A stretch of 64,000 bases of DNA from Amoebophrya sp. A120 (GCA_905178155.1 CAJINV010000012.1:3405144-3469143); one strand, 5' to 3'. Positions 10,848-25,400 are shown, numbered from the stretch's first letter. Notes: generated from the letters alone by a model not told the origin. Translations and numbers: made by a program.

Positions 10848-13800
10848 ATGCTTCTTCTCCCACCTCACTCGAGGACCCGACGGCCGGGCCGCCGTTGTTG
10901 CCGAGGCGGCCTTTCCTTCCGTTGTGGTCCAGATAACAAGAAGTGCACTCCTACTTCTAGTCCCCCCGCCGGGAGTCGGAGTTCCTTCTACAGCCATTTG
11001 CTCTTATGCTCTTATGGTGCAACTGCAACCACGTTCCTGAGTCTCTTGCTGTTTATGTTTCTGACGCTCAACAGCCCCACGACCATCGGTATCGCGGAAG
11101 GGAAGAAGATGTTCGGGCCACCGCGATTTGGGATGTTTGGCTCGTCACCGCGAATGGCGCAGGACATGGTGTCGCAGGTTGCCGGTACTCTCCTCGGAAA
11201 AAAGATAGACGACAATGTGCCGAGTAGCACGACTTCATCGGGTTGTAAAAACAAGGAAAATAAGGAACAAAAAGACGTCCTTATGCCTCCTGAGATAGAA
11301 GAGGAAGATCGTGACACTTTTCGGCAACAAGAAAAGATGGACATTGACACTGAAGACGAAGAAGAAGAGCCTCCGCTTTCACGCACGGCTTCGACCGAGT
11401 ACCCGTCGTGCAGCCTATTAATGTCCTCTACCGGCGGTGGTAGCTCTACGTGCTCCAGAAGCCGGAGACCGTCGGTTGGTTCAGACGCGGTCTTAACCCC
11501 TCGCTCAGCTATCCAAGCACGGCCGCCACCGCAGCCACCGGTGCTCACGCGGGCGGCTTCCGAGCCGCTGACTCCGACGGGGCAGTGCTTCGGTGCTGAT
11601 GATCTACATTCGAGCAGCACCGGCGGTTGTACTACGCCTGCAGCTTCGGATTGTTTTACTAGGGTTGCAGCTCCGGAGGCGGGTTTAGAAGATTATGGCG
11701 GAACAACTACAACTGAAGTACAATCTATGGAAGTGGATCATGTTGCCGACAAGGACAACACAACAAAGCCTCCTCTCCCATCAGAACTCGAACGCAGTAT
11801 CTCCGCTGATAGGGTCGTACCGAGCCGGGAAAATAAAAGCCTGCTGCGACACATGATTTTAAATGCACAGAATAGTAGCAGGACAATTGGTGACCCCCTC
11901 TCGTCGCCCCTCGCGCCGCCTGCTGGAATGAATCTTAACGTGATGCGCCGCCGCCAGGAGGGAATATCTGCTGCTGGTAACCAACAAGAGCAGCCGGCGC
12001 ACCGTGGTGCTTCTATGAACCGTGTAGCTTGGGACAACTCTAGAACGTCTGGACCGGTGCGGGCCTTCCCGCTCCCAGCTGGTGGTGGTTCTTCTGGAAG
12101 TCATGATGGCGCGACCAGCACTCCAACCCCTGTAGCAGAAGACGCCGGGGGGGTGCTCCAGCACCCGCGAATTGTGCAACCGTCCACGGTGCAGCAGCCA
12201 TCAGTGGCGGCGGCAATGCCTTTCGATGACGACATGACTTCGCCAGAACAACGCGAGGACCGCTTAACAACGCCGCGTGCAAATACTAGATCAAACAGGC
12301 CAGAGTCCCCGTCAGCGCCTAGCACGCCCCCCCTGCTGCTACGAACTTCCTCTGGGGAGACTCCGGAGCGGATTGAGACACCCAGGGGGCGGAAAAAAAA
12401 TTCCGATGGTAGCGACGAAATAGATTCATCGAGGGTTATTAAGCACCATCGCAGAAGTCCGGGCAGTGACTGGGTTGTCGTGCACGACAATAATGGTGTA
12501 GTACAGGAACTACAGCGTGTATCAAGAACATCTGTAGCTTCGAGTAGCACGGGAGTTGGCACTGACCTTCTAGGGCCGGCTTTAGCGCTGCGAGACGTCC
12601 CTCCGGAGGCGGGGTTTGGCACCATTCCCGCCAGGTTTATGGAGCACGACAAAGAGACGTCACTGTTTGCGTCCCGTGACCACCAGTTTCCGCCGGCGAG
12701 TTCTACTTTTAAGGGCGGTGGTTCTGCCTCAAGTCCTGGCACCAGTCGAGGTAGTAGAAGGCGAGGACCACAGCATCATACTAAAACCCGGCCGCCGACG
12801 AGAACTTCTTCTAGTACGAAGCCGCCAAGTTGGTCCGGAAACGACTCAGATTCGACGCTCCCGCAGACGCCCGAGCGCGTTTGGGGAAGGAGGAAGCAGG
12901 ACGATAGTGGTGGCCTTGGCTCTTCCACACACGGATCCGCGACGAGCCCCGAAGAGGACGACGCGAATCCCTACAACCAAAGTCCGTCCTCGCCGGCAGC
13001 CTCGTCGCCCAAAAGCGGGGCCGGGGGTCTAGCGGGCCGGTTTTCGCAAATGAAGCTTGTGTGGCAACTGCCATTCCCATTTCTGGGAGCAAATCGGGTT
13101 CCTCCTCCAGTTGCTGGCGTTTATACTGGAGGACGAGAAGACAGCAGTTGTCAAGAAGTCACAGCCATGCCGATTGACGTTGACGAGGAGGAGACGATCG
13201 CCAAGAAAATTGATGCCCAGCTTTTGCCGCCCGGTAGCTTCTTCCCATGCCCACCTCCAAATTTGGGAGCAACAGCAAGCGAAATCAAGAACATCAGCGA
13301 CCACCTTGCAGCGCCGCCCCGCGGGGGCCCCTCCTCGTCGGTTGTTCCACGTGCTTTATTTTCCGAGGAAGATGATGATGAAATGGAAATCAGAAAGCCG
13401 AAGAGCTTTCAGCGAAATACGGCGGAAAAGCAGAGGCGCTCAATGTCGCGTTCGCTTCCGGTTGTAGGAGATCTCGCAGCAGGAGGTATTGCAAGTACCG
13501 AAAGAACTGCTGATGAGGCAACGAAGGCTCTGCGTCGAGAAGAAGTAGAGGCTGCCTGCCCTGAGGAAGTAAGAGGCGTTTTCTGCGTTGCCTCTCCATC
13601 TCCTCCTTGGCTGAATGTAGAATGCGCAACTGGCGACCTCTCACGACAGAAGGCCTGTCGGATGTGTAGGCCAGAACTGTCTGTGCCTCGTCCAGAGGAA
13701 ATAAATCCGGGACCGCTCGCTGGTAGCAGCACCGACTTTCGACCAGTAGAACCCGAGGACGTTGTTTTGGAGCCAGAGGACTCTGCCATGGATAGTAGTT

Positions 13801-16800
13801 ACAATTCGACGCTAGCGGACGTTTTGGGCCGCGTGCCGGCACAAGATGTAGTTACAGCTCGAGGTCGTGTTCGGGGGGAACATGATGATGCTTCTCATCG
13901 ACGTTCTGGTGAAAATTCTTCTTTCGCCGCTAATATTGCCGGCGCCTCCGCGTGGCCGTCGGGAGAAGGAGAACTACTACAGCAGCGGTATGATGATTTG
14001 CACCACGAACAGCAGACTACGCGGGAGTTAGTCGAGGTCAGCGCGCCGGGTCTTGGAGAAGCAGACGGAGTTGACGACCTTGTTGCGTATCATGATAAAA
14101 AAGTTCACCGGAAATTCCTGTGCCGGAAGTCGGACAAAGGAACGGCTACGAGCAAGCCGTTTATTGATAGTTCTAGTACATCTTCTCGCGGCGGCCGCCC
14201 AGGAGTTGTTGTTCATCCCCAGCTTGGAAAAAAAACGGCGCCTGCTGGTGGATCTTCAAATGCCTTTTCACCACCTGAAACTACTAATCCGCCCCTGAAA
14301 CTACAAGACAATGAGCCAGCTCTTGCTCCGGCGGTATTTGATAGTTTGGTGGCTTCCTTTTTGCCCCCACGAGATAAGATGCGATTAGGCCTGCTGTCCA
14401 AGGAAATTCATGGTGAGGTGGTCGCGAAACGAGCGAGTGGGGGTCGCGAGGAGGGGGAGCGTCCAATTACAACCAAGTCTGGCGGTGTGGTCAAACACGC
14501 TTCTGACACCTCAGGAGAGAGCGTGGACGACCGCATGATCACCGCCAAGGCCGCTCCCGGATCACAGCTCGGGGTCTCTGTCGCCGGGTCTACTTCCGTG
14601 GTTTCCCCGGAGATGGCGAAGAAAAGCTACGTTAGAATATTAAATATTGATCCGCCGCGGCCGCCCGCCAGCTTCAAACAGGATTGGAAGATATGCATTG
14701 CAAAAGTATCGTACTAGTATAAATCGCATGACAAATTTTTTCAAGAAGAAAGTTGGAATTTGTAATGCAGATTCAGGTAGGAAATCAGATTTGTCATGCA
14801 TATCTGCAATCCATACGACTACGATACTTTTGCAGTGGATAGAAGAAAGTCGTTCGGAAGTACGAACAAGGACAAAAGTCGACGAAAAAAACGGACAGCG
14901 ACAGCACGAAGACCGTCAATCGGAAGAAGCAGGTTGGGGCTGTTGCAAGAGCAGCTATAGGAGTTGCGGCAGCAGCGTCAGTGCGAAAAGGTAGTTGTGG
15001 TGTCTATCATGATGACTCGCCAGCTGCTGGGATAGGAACACAAATAGAAGCTGCTTCGAAGTTGACGTATAATGATGCCGCGACGAACGTATTCAGCCCC
15101 GAAGCCGAAGCCGAGCCCTTATCAGGAAAAAAGCCCAAGCTGCGGTTTAGATTAAAGCCAGGTGGCCCCCGTAGAGGCGCCGCGCTTTCCCCTTCGGGGG
15201 GACGACGAAAATCATCTTCGTCTTCACGAGCCAAGAAGCAGATGCACCAGCGCGATGCTGTTGATGACCTGAATTCCTACGAGGAGACGCTGCACAAGCT
15301 GTGTGTGTTTCAGATCAAAGAAGCCCTGAAGCCTCGGAGCTTGTCCCCGCAGCAACGCGCACTGAAACTCGCGGATGATCCGGAGTTCTGCAAGCTTCTG
15401 CGCGACATTCTGGTTCCAACCGAAGACGAGGTCCTGCGGCGCGTACAGCAGCTTGGGAAGAAGCCCGTTGATGGCACCAGCTTTGGTGCAAGACGTTACG
15501 TTTTTGACGCATCAAAGGCCAGCACCGCATCAGAACATCAAACCCCACCGGTTGTCGAACAAGTGACGGACGCGAAGAGTGGTAGGGTGCTGCAGGTGCA
15601 ACAGCCTTTTCCGCAGCAAGTGTACCGAAACACCCGGAGTAGTAAACACGCTGACCGCGGCGAAGAAATGAGGTCGCGCGACGAAATCTTCTGTGCACAA
15701 ACATTCGTCCCTTGTTCTCGCCGGCTCTTTGTTGAGGAAAACACTGATGAAGATGGACCTCCTGTCGGAGTTATTTGTAGATGCGAGGACGACGGGGTAG
15801 AGAGCGAAATAAAACCTCCTCCAGAGCAGCACATTACAACAAGCCAAGACCGCTACTGCAAAAACTGCTCCGGTTTTCTGATAACATCAGACAAGACCTC
15901 GGCGATATGTTCAAAAAGTGAATACGAAGAGGACAGCACGGAGATGTTGGTCACGACCCCTAAAAAGCTCCACTACTGCCGATACGACATGCGTACTCCC
16001 CACGTCTTTGAATCTCCGGCGGTCGTGGACGCGATGCAAAGTAGCCGGGATTTGTACAAACAAACGGTCCCGCGCGCGAAGTGGGTGGATTACCAATCCT
16101 CTGTCTCGGATCTCGTAGCGTCGCGAAGGACAACCTCACGTGCCGCGTACCTGAATCAGGACAAGCCTCTGCTGAGCAGCAAGAAGCTTTACGACTACCG
16201 CACCTTCCTCCGGGCCGGTATCCCGCCGGGTGATTTGATCCTGTTCACCCGCGTTTGCGCCCCCTGGTTCATGACATCGGAGACGGTTGATGCTTTTCAA
16301 AAGCACAAGGAGGAAAAGCGGTGGAACTCACATTTATTTCACCGTGGTAGAGAACAAGAACAGCCGTTATTTCATCGTGCAGCTGGTGCTGGCCAAGAAC
16401 GTCGTGGTCAACAACAACTACACCAGGGCAGCAGCGGCCGTTCTCGGTCCACCTCTCCCATTTCGGCGGATGCGATCCGGCTGTCGTTGCATCTGTTGTT
16501 GAGAGAGGATCGCAAGGAGGATCGGAGTCCGAGAAGCGGGTACTTTGTGCAGCGGAGTAGTATGAAAAAGGGTAGTACTGCGGGGGGGCTTCTGGTTGGC
16601 GATGAAGAAGAGGACGACGACGCTGATTTGTCCGAAGACGCTACGGAGGTTTTCAGCACGCCAGCAGATGTACTAACGCCTCATCGTGGTCTTCGCGAAG
16701 GAGTAAATTCGAAAGCAGGCCCTCGGTTTTCAAGAACACCTCAAGGTACTAAACACGGAGCTGCAAAGTTACCACCAGAGCCGACAAAAATCTATCGCTA

Positions 16801-19800
16801 CGAGGTGCGGGACGACTATGAGTGGCTCTTAGACTACGCGAAGGCGGGAATCTGTCCCCACGCGGACAAGTTAACGGCCGGGCTGAAGAAGGACAGCTGG
16901 GCCAAGCGACGCGTGGATTTGTTATTAAAGGAGGATTCCGTCTTTAAGCACCTCGGTTCCGCGGCGAAGCGGTATGTCGCCGTGCTGGAGAAATCCGATC
17001 TGTACCGGAAAATCATGTATCAAATGCGATTATATTCTGTCTGGGTCGTTCTCTGGAGGAATGCGAGATTTGTCATCATGTAAGTATCTGGCGAACCACG
17101 ACGCACATGGTGATGGTCTTCTCCTGGAATCATGCACACAGAATCTGAAGCATCTTCACAGATTTTGCGAGATCGAGACCTTCTTGATGCCTACCCTGCA
17201 TAAGATGTTGCAGTCCGCCTGCTAATGCAAAGCAAGAAGAAGTGGGCAACTGCCTTCAGGGTAGTTTATATATGCAACACAGATTTATTTTTTTGTGATC
17301 GAGACTTCGCATGACCATGACTCCTTCTAGAAAACCAGAGATATTTGCAATGCATATCGTGCTGGATCCGGACTTCCAAGTGACTGACGAAGACGACAGC
17401 GACCTAGAAGAGGAGAAAACGCCGCGGCACGAAGTGCCTGCTGATGATGCGTCTCTAGACCAAGAGATGATGATGACCACCAAGGAAAATTCTTGGCCGG
17501 CCGCGAGTCCTTCGTCTTCAGTAGTGCACGGAAGAAGAACCATATGCAAGAAAAAAACTGTGTAAGTGTAAATTTGTGTTGCAGAACATGCAACAGAGTT
17601 ACACCTGTCATGCCAGACAGCCACGAAGCTCTCTTTTCAGGTGTGTTTTGCCTTACAAGCCACGCATGACAGGTTTTTTCTGTCATGTAGAGCAAATTTG
17701 TGATGCTGTTCCTCAAAGAAACTTATACTTACACACAATTTTTCCTGGATCAACCAGCACGACGACCGCAAGACAAAATTCATCCGAATACGACTATTGC
17801 TACTACGCAAGCGACGAGTGCGATCGTCCGCCCTTTCTCGGCGGCCGGTCGCGCCAGCACGACTACGGGCTGTGTCAGATGCCAAAGGGAAAATCTGAGA
17901 ATAGTATCCTCGAGGATTGTTTCGGCGTCCACCAAGGAGCGGCTGCAGCTGACGCGGCGGTTTTAGAAGATGGTGACCATCAAGACCATCTTCTAAGCGA
18001 TGCAATTGTTCGTGAGACAGCCGGCGCGCCACAGGACGTTGCAATGGGCTTTCTCCGTACGCCGAGACGAGATGGCCCCCGCGTCGGTGGTTTGGACTGG
18101 ACCGGATTTGTGCAAGAATACGACACAGCAGAGATTGACCAAGGCGTCGTCTACTCGCCACGGCAGGCAGATGTTTTTCCTCCCCCGGCAGTGGATACTG
18201 TTTCTCAGCGTGCGATGAACAGAACTTTCACTAATTTTCTTGATGAACAAGGTGAAGATCTTCACAACGACTGGGAACATCAAATGCTGGCAGAGGATCG
18301 CCAACAACGAGAATATCAGCGATATAGTACCGCAAGGCTGCACCAGCAACTGCCGCATGAACAAGAGGATCTTTTCACCCCGCGGCACGTTCTTCGTAGT
18401 GGCGCTAGTACTGCTGGAGGTCCTTCTGTCGTCTCACCAAAGCCTGCTTCGAAGATGAGAGGTAGAAGTGCAAGAACCTCCCATTATCGTGCAGGAGCAA
18501 ATCAGGACGTCATCGTCGGCACGCGAAAGCTGCTCCTTTTCCTCGACCATTTGCACAGCGACGGGGTGACGCCCCGTAGACTAGAGATGGCACTGAAAGC
18601 GTTCGAAGACACGATGGGCTTCATCAACGAGCACAAGCGGAAGGCACAGGTAGAGCAGGCGCGGAGGGGGACCAAGGTTGTGCCGCCGGGGAAGGGTGTG
18701 CACCAGGAGCAACTACAACAAGATTTGTTTTACGACATGCAACAAGACTTGCTTTATCACGGCAATGATCTTCAAACCGACACTCAACGTGTTGATCCTT
18801 CAGCTTCCGCATCTCATTCGCATCCTGAATTGCACGACCGGCGGGGACCTCCATCGTGTTATAACCCGTACTCGTATAACCCCCACTGGCACCTGCCGGT
18901 GAACCATTGCTGGCTACACATCGTAGACTTTCAAGCGAGGGCCATGCAAGAGCACGACGCCCACCCACTTCACGTGTTTGTGCGGTTTGCACTGCGGCTG
19001 CTGATATGCATCGCAAAGCTATCGTACTACTAATTACTTCCAGGTGCATTTTGTATTTGTACATTTTTCTTTTCAGATTCTGAAAGAAGAAAGCCTGCTT
19101 ACTCAGCCAGGTATGAAGAACTTGATGCGTCATGTAACTAAGATGGCCAGAATTTGTAGTACAGTATCGTTTTGCGCGGCATATCTGACCTGGCGCGAGG
19201 CTGTGCAGGCGGGGCAGCTCACGGAAACCGTGCTTTTCCGCATGCTGCGCGAAATGGAAGGGAAGAAGAGCGAGGGAGTAGACTCATTCCACCTGAGTAA
19301 CACATTGCCGCCGGGGGACGATGTCGAGGCCTATGCTGTGCTGCAGTCGGGTGGCACCAGCGGGGGCTCCTTCCGGCGCAGGAGTGTGGACTGGGGAATA
19401 ATGGAGGCAAATAAAGGTTGGCAAACTACGGACTTTGCCGAAAACAACTCGGGAGATTCTCGAGCCGTCAAAACATTTCAGCCTACTGTCACTTATATTC
19501 CTGATCAAAAAGCTGCTCTTCGCGATCTGCAACGCGATGACCCCCGCTCGTCAAAGGCAGGCTCAGGGTCAGGGGCCCCGGATTTTCAACATCAGGACTC
19601 CCCTCCCTTTGTCGCCCCTCGTCACGAGAAGCAGATCCTGACTCTGCTCGCCGAAATGCTGACTGACACTGTCCGCCCGCACGAATTTTCAAAGCTGCTG
19701 CTCGTCGCGACCCAGTTTTTCTGCGTGAGCGCGGACCGGTTTCAAATTCAAATCGGTGTTGCCGTAGAGGAGACAGAGACTCCACCTGGTCGCACGGCAA

Positions 19801-20156
19801 TTTTGAAAATCTCCTCGCTGCCATCTGTGACTACACATGATATCGCCTCGAGGAGTATCAGCACGCCCGTCCTCTCCGAGAGAGAAGCCCTTTACTATGG
19901 GATGCTTGACAACAAGCTTAAAGGCAGCACATCAACAACGGAGGTGATGCGGCGAGAAATTATTGGGGGTGCTGCCGTGGTCTCGTTTCGCATCCCGATA
20001 TCCCACCTGCACTTTCCCGGAGCCTACAGTGCTGGAATGACGGCGGACGGCCTAGCAGAGTTCGATTCGGAAGCGCAAAGGAACCTGCGAGAGAAGGAGG
20101 CGTGGCTTCTAGATCCCACTCGATATCCGCCGCACCAAAGCTGCTTCACATCATGA
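10848..20156 (+). CDS. Very large low-complexity protein with N-terminal membrane segment, function unknown
   Basis: Five exons (10848-14691, 14847-17017, 17362-17542, 17757-19004, 19189-20156) sum to 8,412 nt and 2,803 residues, once four introners and one copy of each flanking direct repeat are removed. All four introns of this gene are introners; none is a plain GT-AG intron. A hydrophobic segment at about residues 60-78 (FLSLLLFMFLTL) suggests a signal anchor. The first 1,100 residues are Ser/Pro/Glu-rich and probably disordered. A segment near residues 1,160-1,185 (FDSLVASFLPPRDKMRLGLL) resembles an F-box-like helix pair, a weak similarity only. The C-terminal third has more ordered, repeated-looking helices. 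I do not recognise the family. The start chosen is the first ATG in frame. Confidence 0.7.
14692..14841 (+). mobile_element. Introner, family A (150 bp)
   Basis: Starts TATGCATTGCAAAAGTATCG and ends with the matching inverted repeat TGCAGTGGATA. Flanked by the direct repeat GAAGA (14687-14691 and 14842-14846). Removing element plus one repeat restores the frame of the 2,803-residue gene. It contains internal GCATGACAAATTT and TTTGTCATGC motifs. Confidence 0.92.
17018..17356 (+). mobile_element. Introner, degenerate family B (339 bp)
   Basis: Begins TATCAAATGCGATTATATTC followed by GTCTGGGTCG, and ends GATATTTGCAATGCATA. The flanks TCATG / TCGTG match at 4 of 5 positions. Excision joins RKIM to LDPDFQVTDED in frame. 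The terminal repeats are more diverged than in other copies, so this is probably an old insertion. Confidence 0.8.
17543..17751 (+). mobile_element. Introner, family C (209 bp)
   Basis: Subterminal repeats AAAAACTGTGTAAGTGTAA and ACTTACACACAATTTTTCC. Flanked by AACCA on both sides (17538-17542, 17752-17756). The right end is GGATC rather than ATA. The interior resembles the 23716 copy in the same orientation. Confidence 0.85.
19005..19183 (+). mobile_element. Introner, family A (179 bp)
   Basis: Left end TATGCATCGCAAAGCTATCG; right end CAGTATCGTTTTGCGCGGCA followed by TA. Flanks GCTGA / TCTGA (4 of 5). Excision joins FALRLL to TWREAVQAGQ in frame. Confidence 0.85.
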
Positions 20157-22468
20157 TGCGTCCCCCCGTTCTTGGTAGCTTGTTGGGGAAAATGCGCCGC
20201 ACTTGGGGCAAATAAACTAGCTTCAACTTGTTATTTCTGTTCTTGCATGGTGCCAAGCACAGCTTATTGGCTGGAATCTCGCTGTCTCCCCAGATCTTTT
20301 TTTACTATTGCTCTGATGTCAAACTCAAAGAAACGTGATGCGCAAGAAACGCTGTCGGTGCACACCAGATAAAATCCGCATTTTCCCTGATCGGACACGG
20401 GTTCAGCTTTTTGACATGTGTCGTGTATCACTTTGGAAATTGCATATTTCTTTGGCCACTTTGTCGACAAGCGAAAGAAGTCAACTGATGGAGAGTTGGC
20501 GCCGGGCAGCCTCGGATCGCCTTGCCGAACGGAGAAGCGTGGCAAAAAAGCGAGAAGACCTGCTCGAGACTCTGGCACACCAGCTGGATAAGTATCTGGT
20601 GGAACAGCTGGATAAGGATAATTTTTTGGAATCTTCACGTGGTCCTTCAATTTCGAAGGCAAACAGCAACGACCGTCAAAAAACCGGGGGCCTGCCTTGG
20701 CGAATCTCCAAAGATGGGGGCTGAGGGGCTCTTATGGACACGCAGCAGCATCGGAGGGCAGTACGTAGTTCGTCGACGTGTCATCTCCCTGTAGTTGCCT
20801 GCGTCCCGTACTGCGACGAGGGATCGGGATCGTCTAAATCTCTTCACACAGCAAAGCTGCACCTTTGGTAGTGTGATGACGGTGTACTTTGTGTTTGTGA
20901 TCGGCACCGTCGTGCCTTGCTGGAGTTTTACGAGCATGATGAATGTAAATTGTGTACAACCTGATATAAAGTGCAATAGAGATCAAGATCATGAAATAAG
21001 CCTACTTCTCCTTGACCCAGCCATGAGTGGGGGAACAACCTGTCGTCTGACGGATAAGTAAGTCGCATGACTTGCTGAAGTTCTACTACTCCAGGTTCGG
21101 CAAGCTTATAGTATATTTGATTCAGCATCACGTTGTCAGGGTCCACCTGTGTCACTGTGAAAAGAAATGTGGACGACTAGGACTAGGTACTAGCAGTACT
21201 AGTAGAGAAGAAAGACTTGTGAAGATTAACATGCCGTATCTATCGTTTTTGACCAAAATAAACAAAATCAGTGCCAAAAAAAATAAGCGGGGCAAAGACG
21301 AGACTGCTATACACGACGACTATCATTTATTGCACATGATTTTAGAAATTTACCATCACCTCCTCAAGAAATCATATCAGAACGCACAGGAGTTTAATAT
21401 GGCCAAAAGTCACTTCATTCGTAGGTCTCTTGGTCTTAGGCGGATTTTATCTTCCGACCGACTGAGAGAAACAACGACTCATGTGACGCCTCTTATTTTT
21501 ACTAGTTGGTACAACAACTGGATAGCATCCCCACCACGAACACCCCCCTCTGCTCCCGGGCGTAAAAACAAGACCAGCACGACCTCGAACAATTAAGAAC
21601 CCCACGACTTTAGAAGCCTTTCTACATATTGAATGCGGATTGCACTTACTCAAAGAACAGAAAATGTGAGCTGCGTTGAAACCACAGGAGAACGAGATAG
21701 ATAAAGAACTTGCTGTAAAAATTTTCTCGAGAGCGACACAGAACATAGAAATCAGAAATCCGTGCGAACAGCACGCGCATTTATTAAGTATTTTGGTTTG
21801 TAAACAACTCGAATGTTGCGCAAATCAACTTTCGCTGGTCCTCCGACTCCCGCGTGGTCGCGGTAAGTACTTCTTATGCAGGGATCTGCTTTAATATTGC
21901 CTGCGACTGTGTTTCATAATATGTTCCTCACGACATGCTTTCTGCGTCGCGTTCACCACCTCTGCGGCTAGAATTAATATCTGAGCATGTTGCGCACAAT
22001 ATTATGTTGACAAGCTTACAACACCACCTATAGAACAAAGTTCTGCACCTCGATCATCAGCTTCAGTGGAGGTCCACGTTCCTGATGAAGAAGAAACATG
22101 ATCCATCAAAGTCTGAGCGATATTTTTTTCTACAAGAAGAAGCACGAGATGATGTCTAGTCGTGCGTCAGCAGAAAACTTCGGAGCTGCTTTATTTGCTT
22201 CTCCCATGCCCGTAACGGCCCAGGCAGCAAGTTAGTGCGGCGTGGTATGTAGTGAGGTTATAATTTTCAGGATTCTAGAAAGTCGCTGTTTGGTGGAGTG
22301 AAATCTTTAACGCCGAAATTCATCAGTACACGCAAAATCTATTTCATACTCGGATTTTTTTTCCTTGGAAGGAAGTAGTTCTAGTTGTAGATGCGCGACC
22401 ATTCGTGGTGAAACACAGTGAAGTTCTTAAAAGAGCATTGATTCATCTCGCTTCCATAAAGATAAAAC
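20157..22468. other. 2.3-kb spacer without a clear gene
   Basis: No GC-rich island and no introner. An ORF at 20335-20724 ends in a charged, coiled-coil-like stretch (around SERSQLMESWRRAASDRLAE) and might be a small gene or an exon. An ORF at 21072-21596 is Lys/Ser-rich with no recognisable motif. Neither can be supported as a gene by sequence alone. Confidence 0.35.
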
Positions 22469-25400
22469 ATGGCCTCTTCCAAGCCCCCAGAACTGCCCCC
22501 GAAGGAGCGGATCAACCAACTCCGAGAAGAGGGCAACGCGGAGTTCAAAAGCAAAGACTACGAGTCCGCAGTCGCGAAATACTCGAAAGCAATACTCGAG
22601 ATCCAACAACTCTCGAACTTGGATATCGGTTTTGTCTCCTCCGGTATTGCTTCTCCAGAACAACTGGAGCAGCAACTGGTAAAACTTCTCTCCAACCGGG
22701 CGCAGTGCTACTCGAATCTCAACGAGTGGGCGAAAACGGAGCAGGATTGCCGGCAGATTTTGCAAGAGCTGAACGACCCGAACCACCAGAAGGCGCTGTT
22801 TCAGCTGCAAAAAGCGTTGAAGAAGCAGAAGCAAAACGACGAGGCCTTGGAAATTTGCACAAAGTTGCGCAATTTGAATGCTACTTCGGAGGAAATCCGC
22901 GTGGCATTTAACGAGGCGAAGCGGCTGTGCAAACGAACGGCGGATGACTACGAGGTAATTCAGGAGGTCGGGACAGGCAACTACACGAGCATTTTTATCG
23001 CGGAGGACTTGAAACTGAAGAAGGAAATTCAGAAGAGGCAGTTGCAGTTGGAGTCGGTGCAGGAGGAGGAGGAAGAGGAAAGAAATGCAACGGCGTTGTC
23101 CTCTGCTGCTCCTGCTGCTGCACAACAAGATCAAGATCGAGCAGTAGATGAAAAGATTTTTCTCCAGCAGAACAGCAACACTGAAAAGGTCGATCACGTA
23201 AGCTTTCTCGCCGGCCGGGTCCCGAATCAAGACGAGAAGCAGCTGGAACCGAAGCAAAAAACCTACCACTTCCAGCAGTATTATGAGACGAAAGTCGCTT
23301 TAAAAATCGCCGACCGCGCGAAACTCCAGCACATGAAAAAAACGCACGAGTTATCATATGTAAAAACGTCTCGACCCCATAGTCAAGTTGGGAACTTAGC
23401 AACACAAACCCAGAAGCTTTGGGAGCAACGCATGACAAATTCACGTCCGTAGTGTAGTGCAGTTTAGCAAGTGCAGCCGCGTCACAAATCTATCTGCTCA
23501 TCCCGTTTACAGCATTACAAATTCCAAAGTGCGATTGGAAATGCCTCTCATGGAGATGCGCATTACAAATCTTCCTGTAATCGCAAATCTGCATGACAAC
23601 TATGGGGTGGGGACGTCTTTACTCAGGATACGAGTTGAGACGAGAAAAAGACATTTTATACCGCTGTTCGCACGAGAACATCATCAAAATCAAAGAGTAC
23701 TTTCAGGACGAAATGTATCGCAAAAAAAAACTGTTTCACTGTAAACTTGTGATGCATAGAACGGAACGCAAATGTGTTTGTCTTGCTACACATGCAAGAC
23801 ATTGGATTTTTAGCTGTGTTTTCCTTTAGGAAGCACGCATGCCAAGTTTTCTTTGTCATGTGTAACAAACTTGTGATAGTGATGCAGATCTTGCAAAATC
23901 ATCACAGTGAAACAGTTTTTTCTTGCGATAAAATGCAGGTCTACATGGTGCTGGAATACTGCGGCGGCGATCTCTTCGAGATGTGCAAGAAAACCGGCCT
24001 GGCGGTAAACTCCGCGAAGTTTTATCTAGCGCAGGTTTTGTGCGGGTTGTCCTACCTCCACAGCAAGGAGATTCTGCACCGGGACTTGAAGGCGGAAAAC
24101 GTATCCACAGTAAACTTCCTGTACACGTACAGATGCTGGCTCTGCATGACAAAACTTGCCTCCAATCTTACTCAGCATGACAAGTTGGTGTTGGACGCTC
24201 CAAGTTAGCGAGCTTTGTCATGCATTTTGTACATGTGCGGGAAATTTGTATTGCATAGAACATATTGGTGAACCACTTGACCGGCTTGGTGAAACTCATC
24301 GACTTCGGGACCGCGAAGGACCACCGAAATCCGGATTTGGACAAAATCGTCGAGACCGGGCCGATGCGGAGGACGTTTGCAAATTACGTCGGCACCCCGC
24401 AGTTCATGTCGCCGGAATGTATTAAAAACAAATTCACAGATATGGATGTGTCAGGATCGAAATCGACAAAATCGAAAAACTTGTGATGCATAAAATGTAG
24501 AGCACTGAAGGCCTGTATTGGGGAGCAGGCATATGAGGCCGATTGTAAGCCTGTTTAGGGGTATGCAATGTGCTGCCAGAGTAGCATGACAGGAGCAGTC
24601 TTCTTTCCCCAAACAGCATGACAGACTGGATTTTGGTGCTCCCGAAATTTGTCATGCGCCACTTGAAAACTGAGGCTCCAACTGACATCGATTTTGTGCA
24701 TCACAAATTTTTTGATTTTGTCAATTTCGATTCTGACATTCCCATAACAGACTACAAGAGCGAAGTGTGGTCGTTCGGGTGTTTAGTTTTCCAGGTCTTG
24801 TACGGGTTGCCGCCGTTTCAGGCGGGTAGCGAGTATTTGGTGATTCTCCGGGTGATGAACAAGGATTTAGAGTTTCCGAGCGAAATGTTGTATCCGGAAG
24901 GGAACGACTTGGTGCGACAGTGTGTGAAGTTCGAGAATGAGCAACGGCTGTCGCTCAGTCAGGTAAAGGAACATGCGTTTTTCAAAACGAGCTGTCAAGG
25001 ACGTGTGGCGGGAAGGGGAGGTATTAGCATTAGGAATACATCAACAACGGGAGCTCCTGTGGCGGAAGAGGAGGAGGAGGAGGCTTCTTTCTTCGCGGCA
25101 GCAAATTTGCCGAATACAGATGAGGACGCGGTTGAGTATTTACAGAAGAAGGAACAGCAGAAGGACAAAATGCAGATTGACACGATCATGGAGGTGGATA
25201 CTAGTCCGCATGACAAAGATGAAAATGTTGTCTCAGCACGACCCGCATCAGTAGAAACAGTTCCAGCACTCGAGCCGCATACCACCTTCAGCTTTTTCCA
25301 GCGAAATTTCGGGCCAGCTCATCATCTCCAAAACCGCCCAATCCTTCCTCTCACCTGGTTTTGCCTCCGCAAATGCTCGGAAACAAGCAGCACTGCGTCT

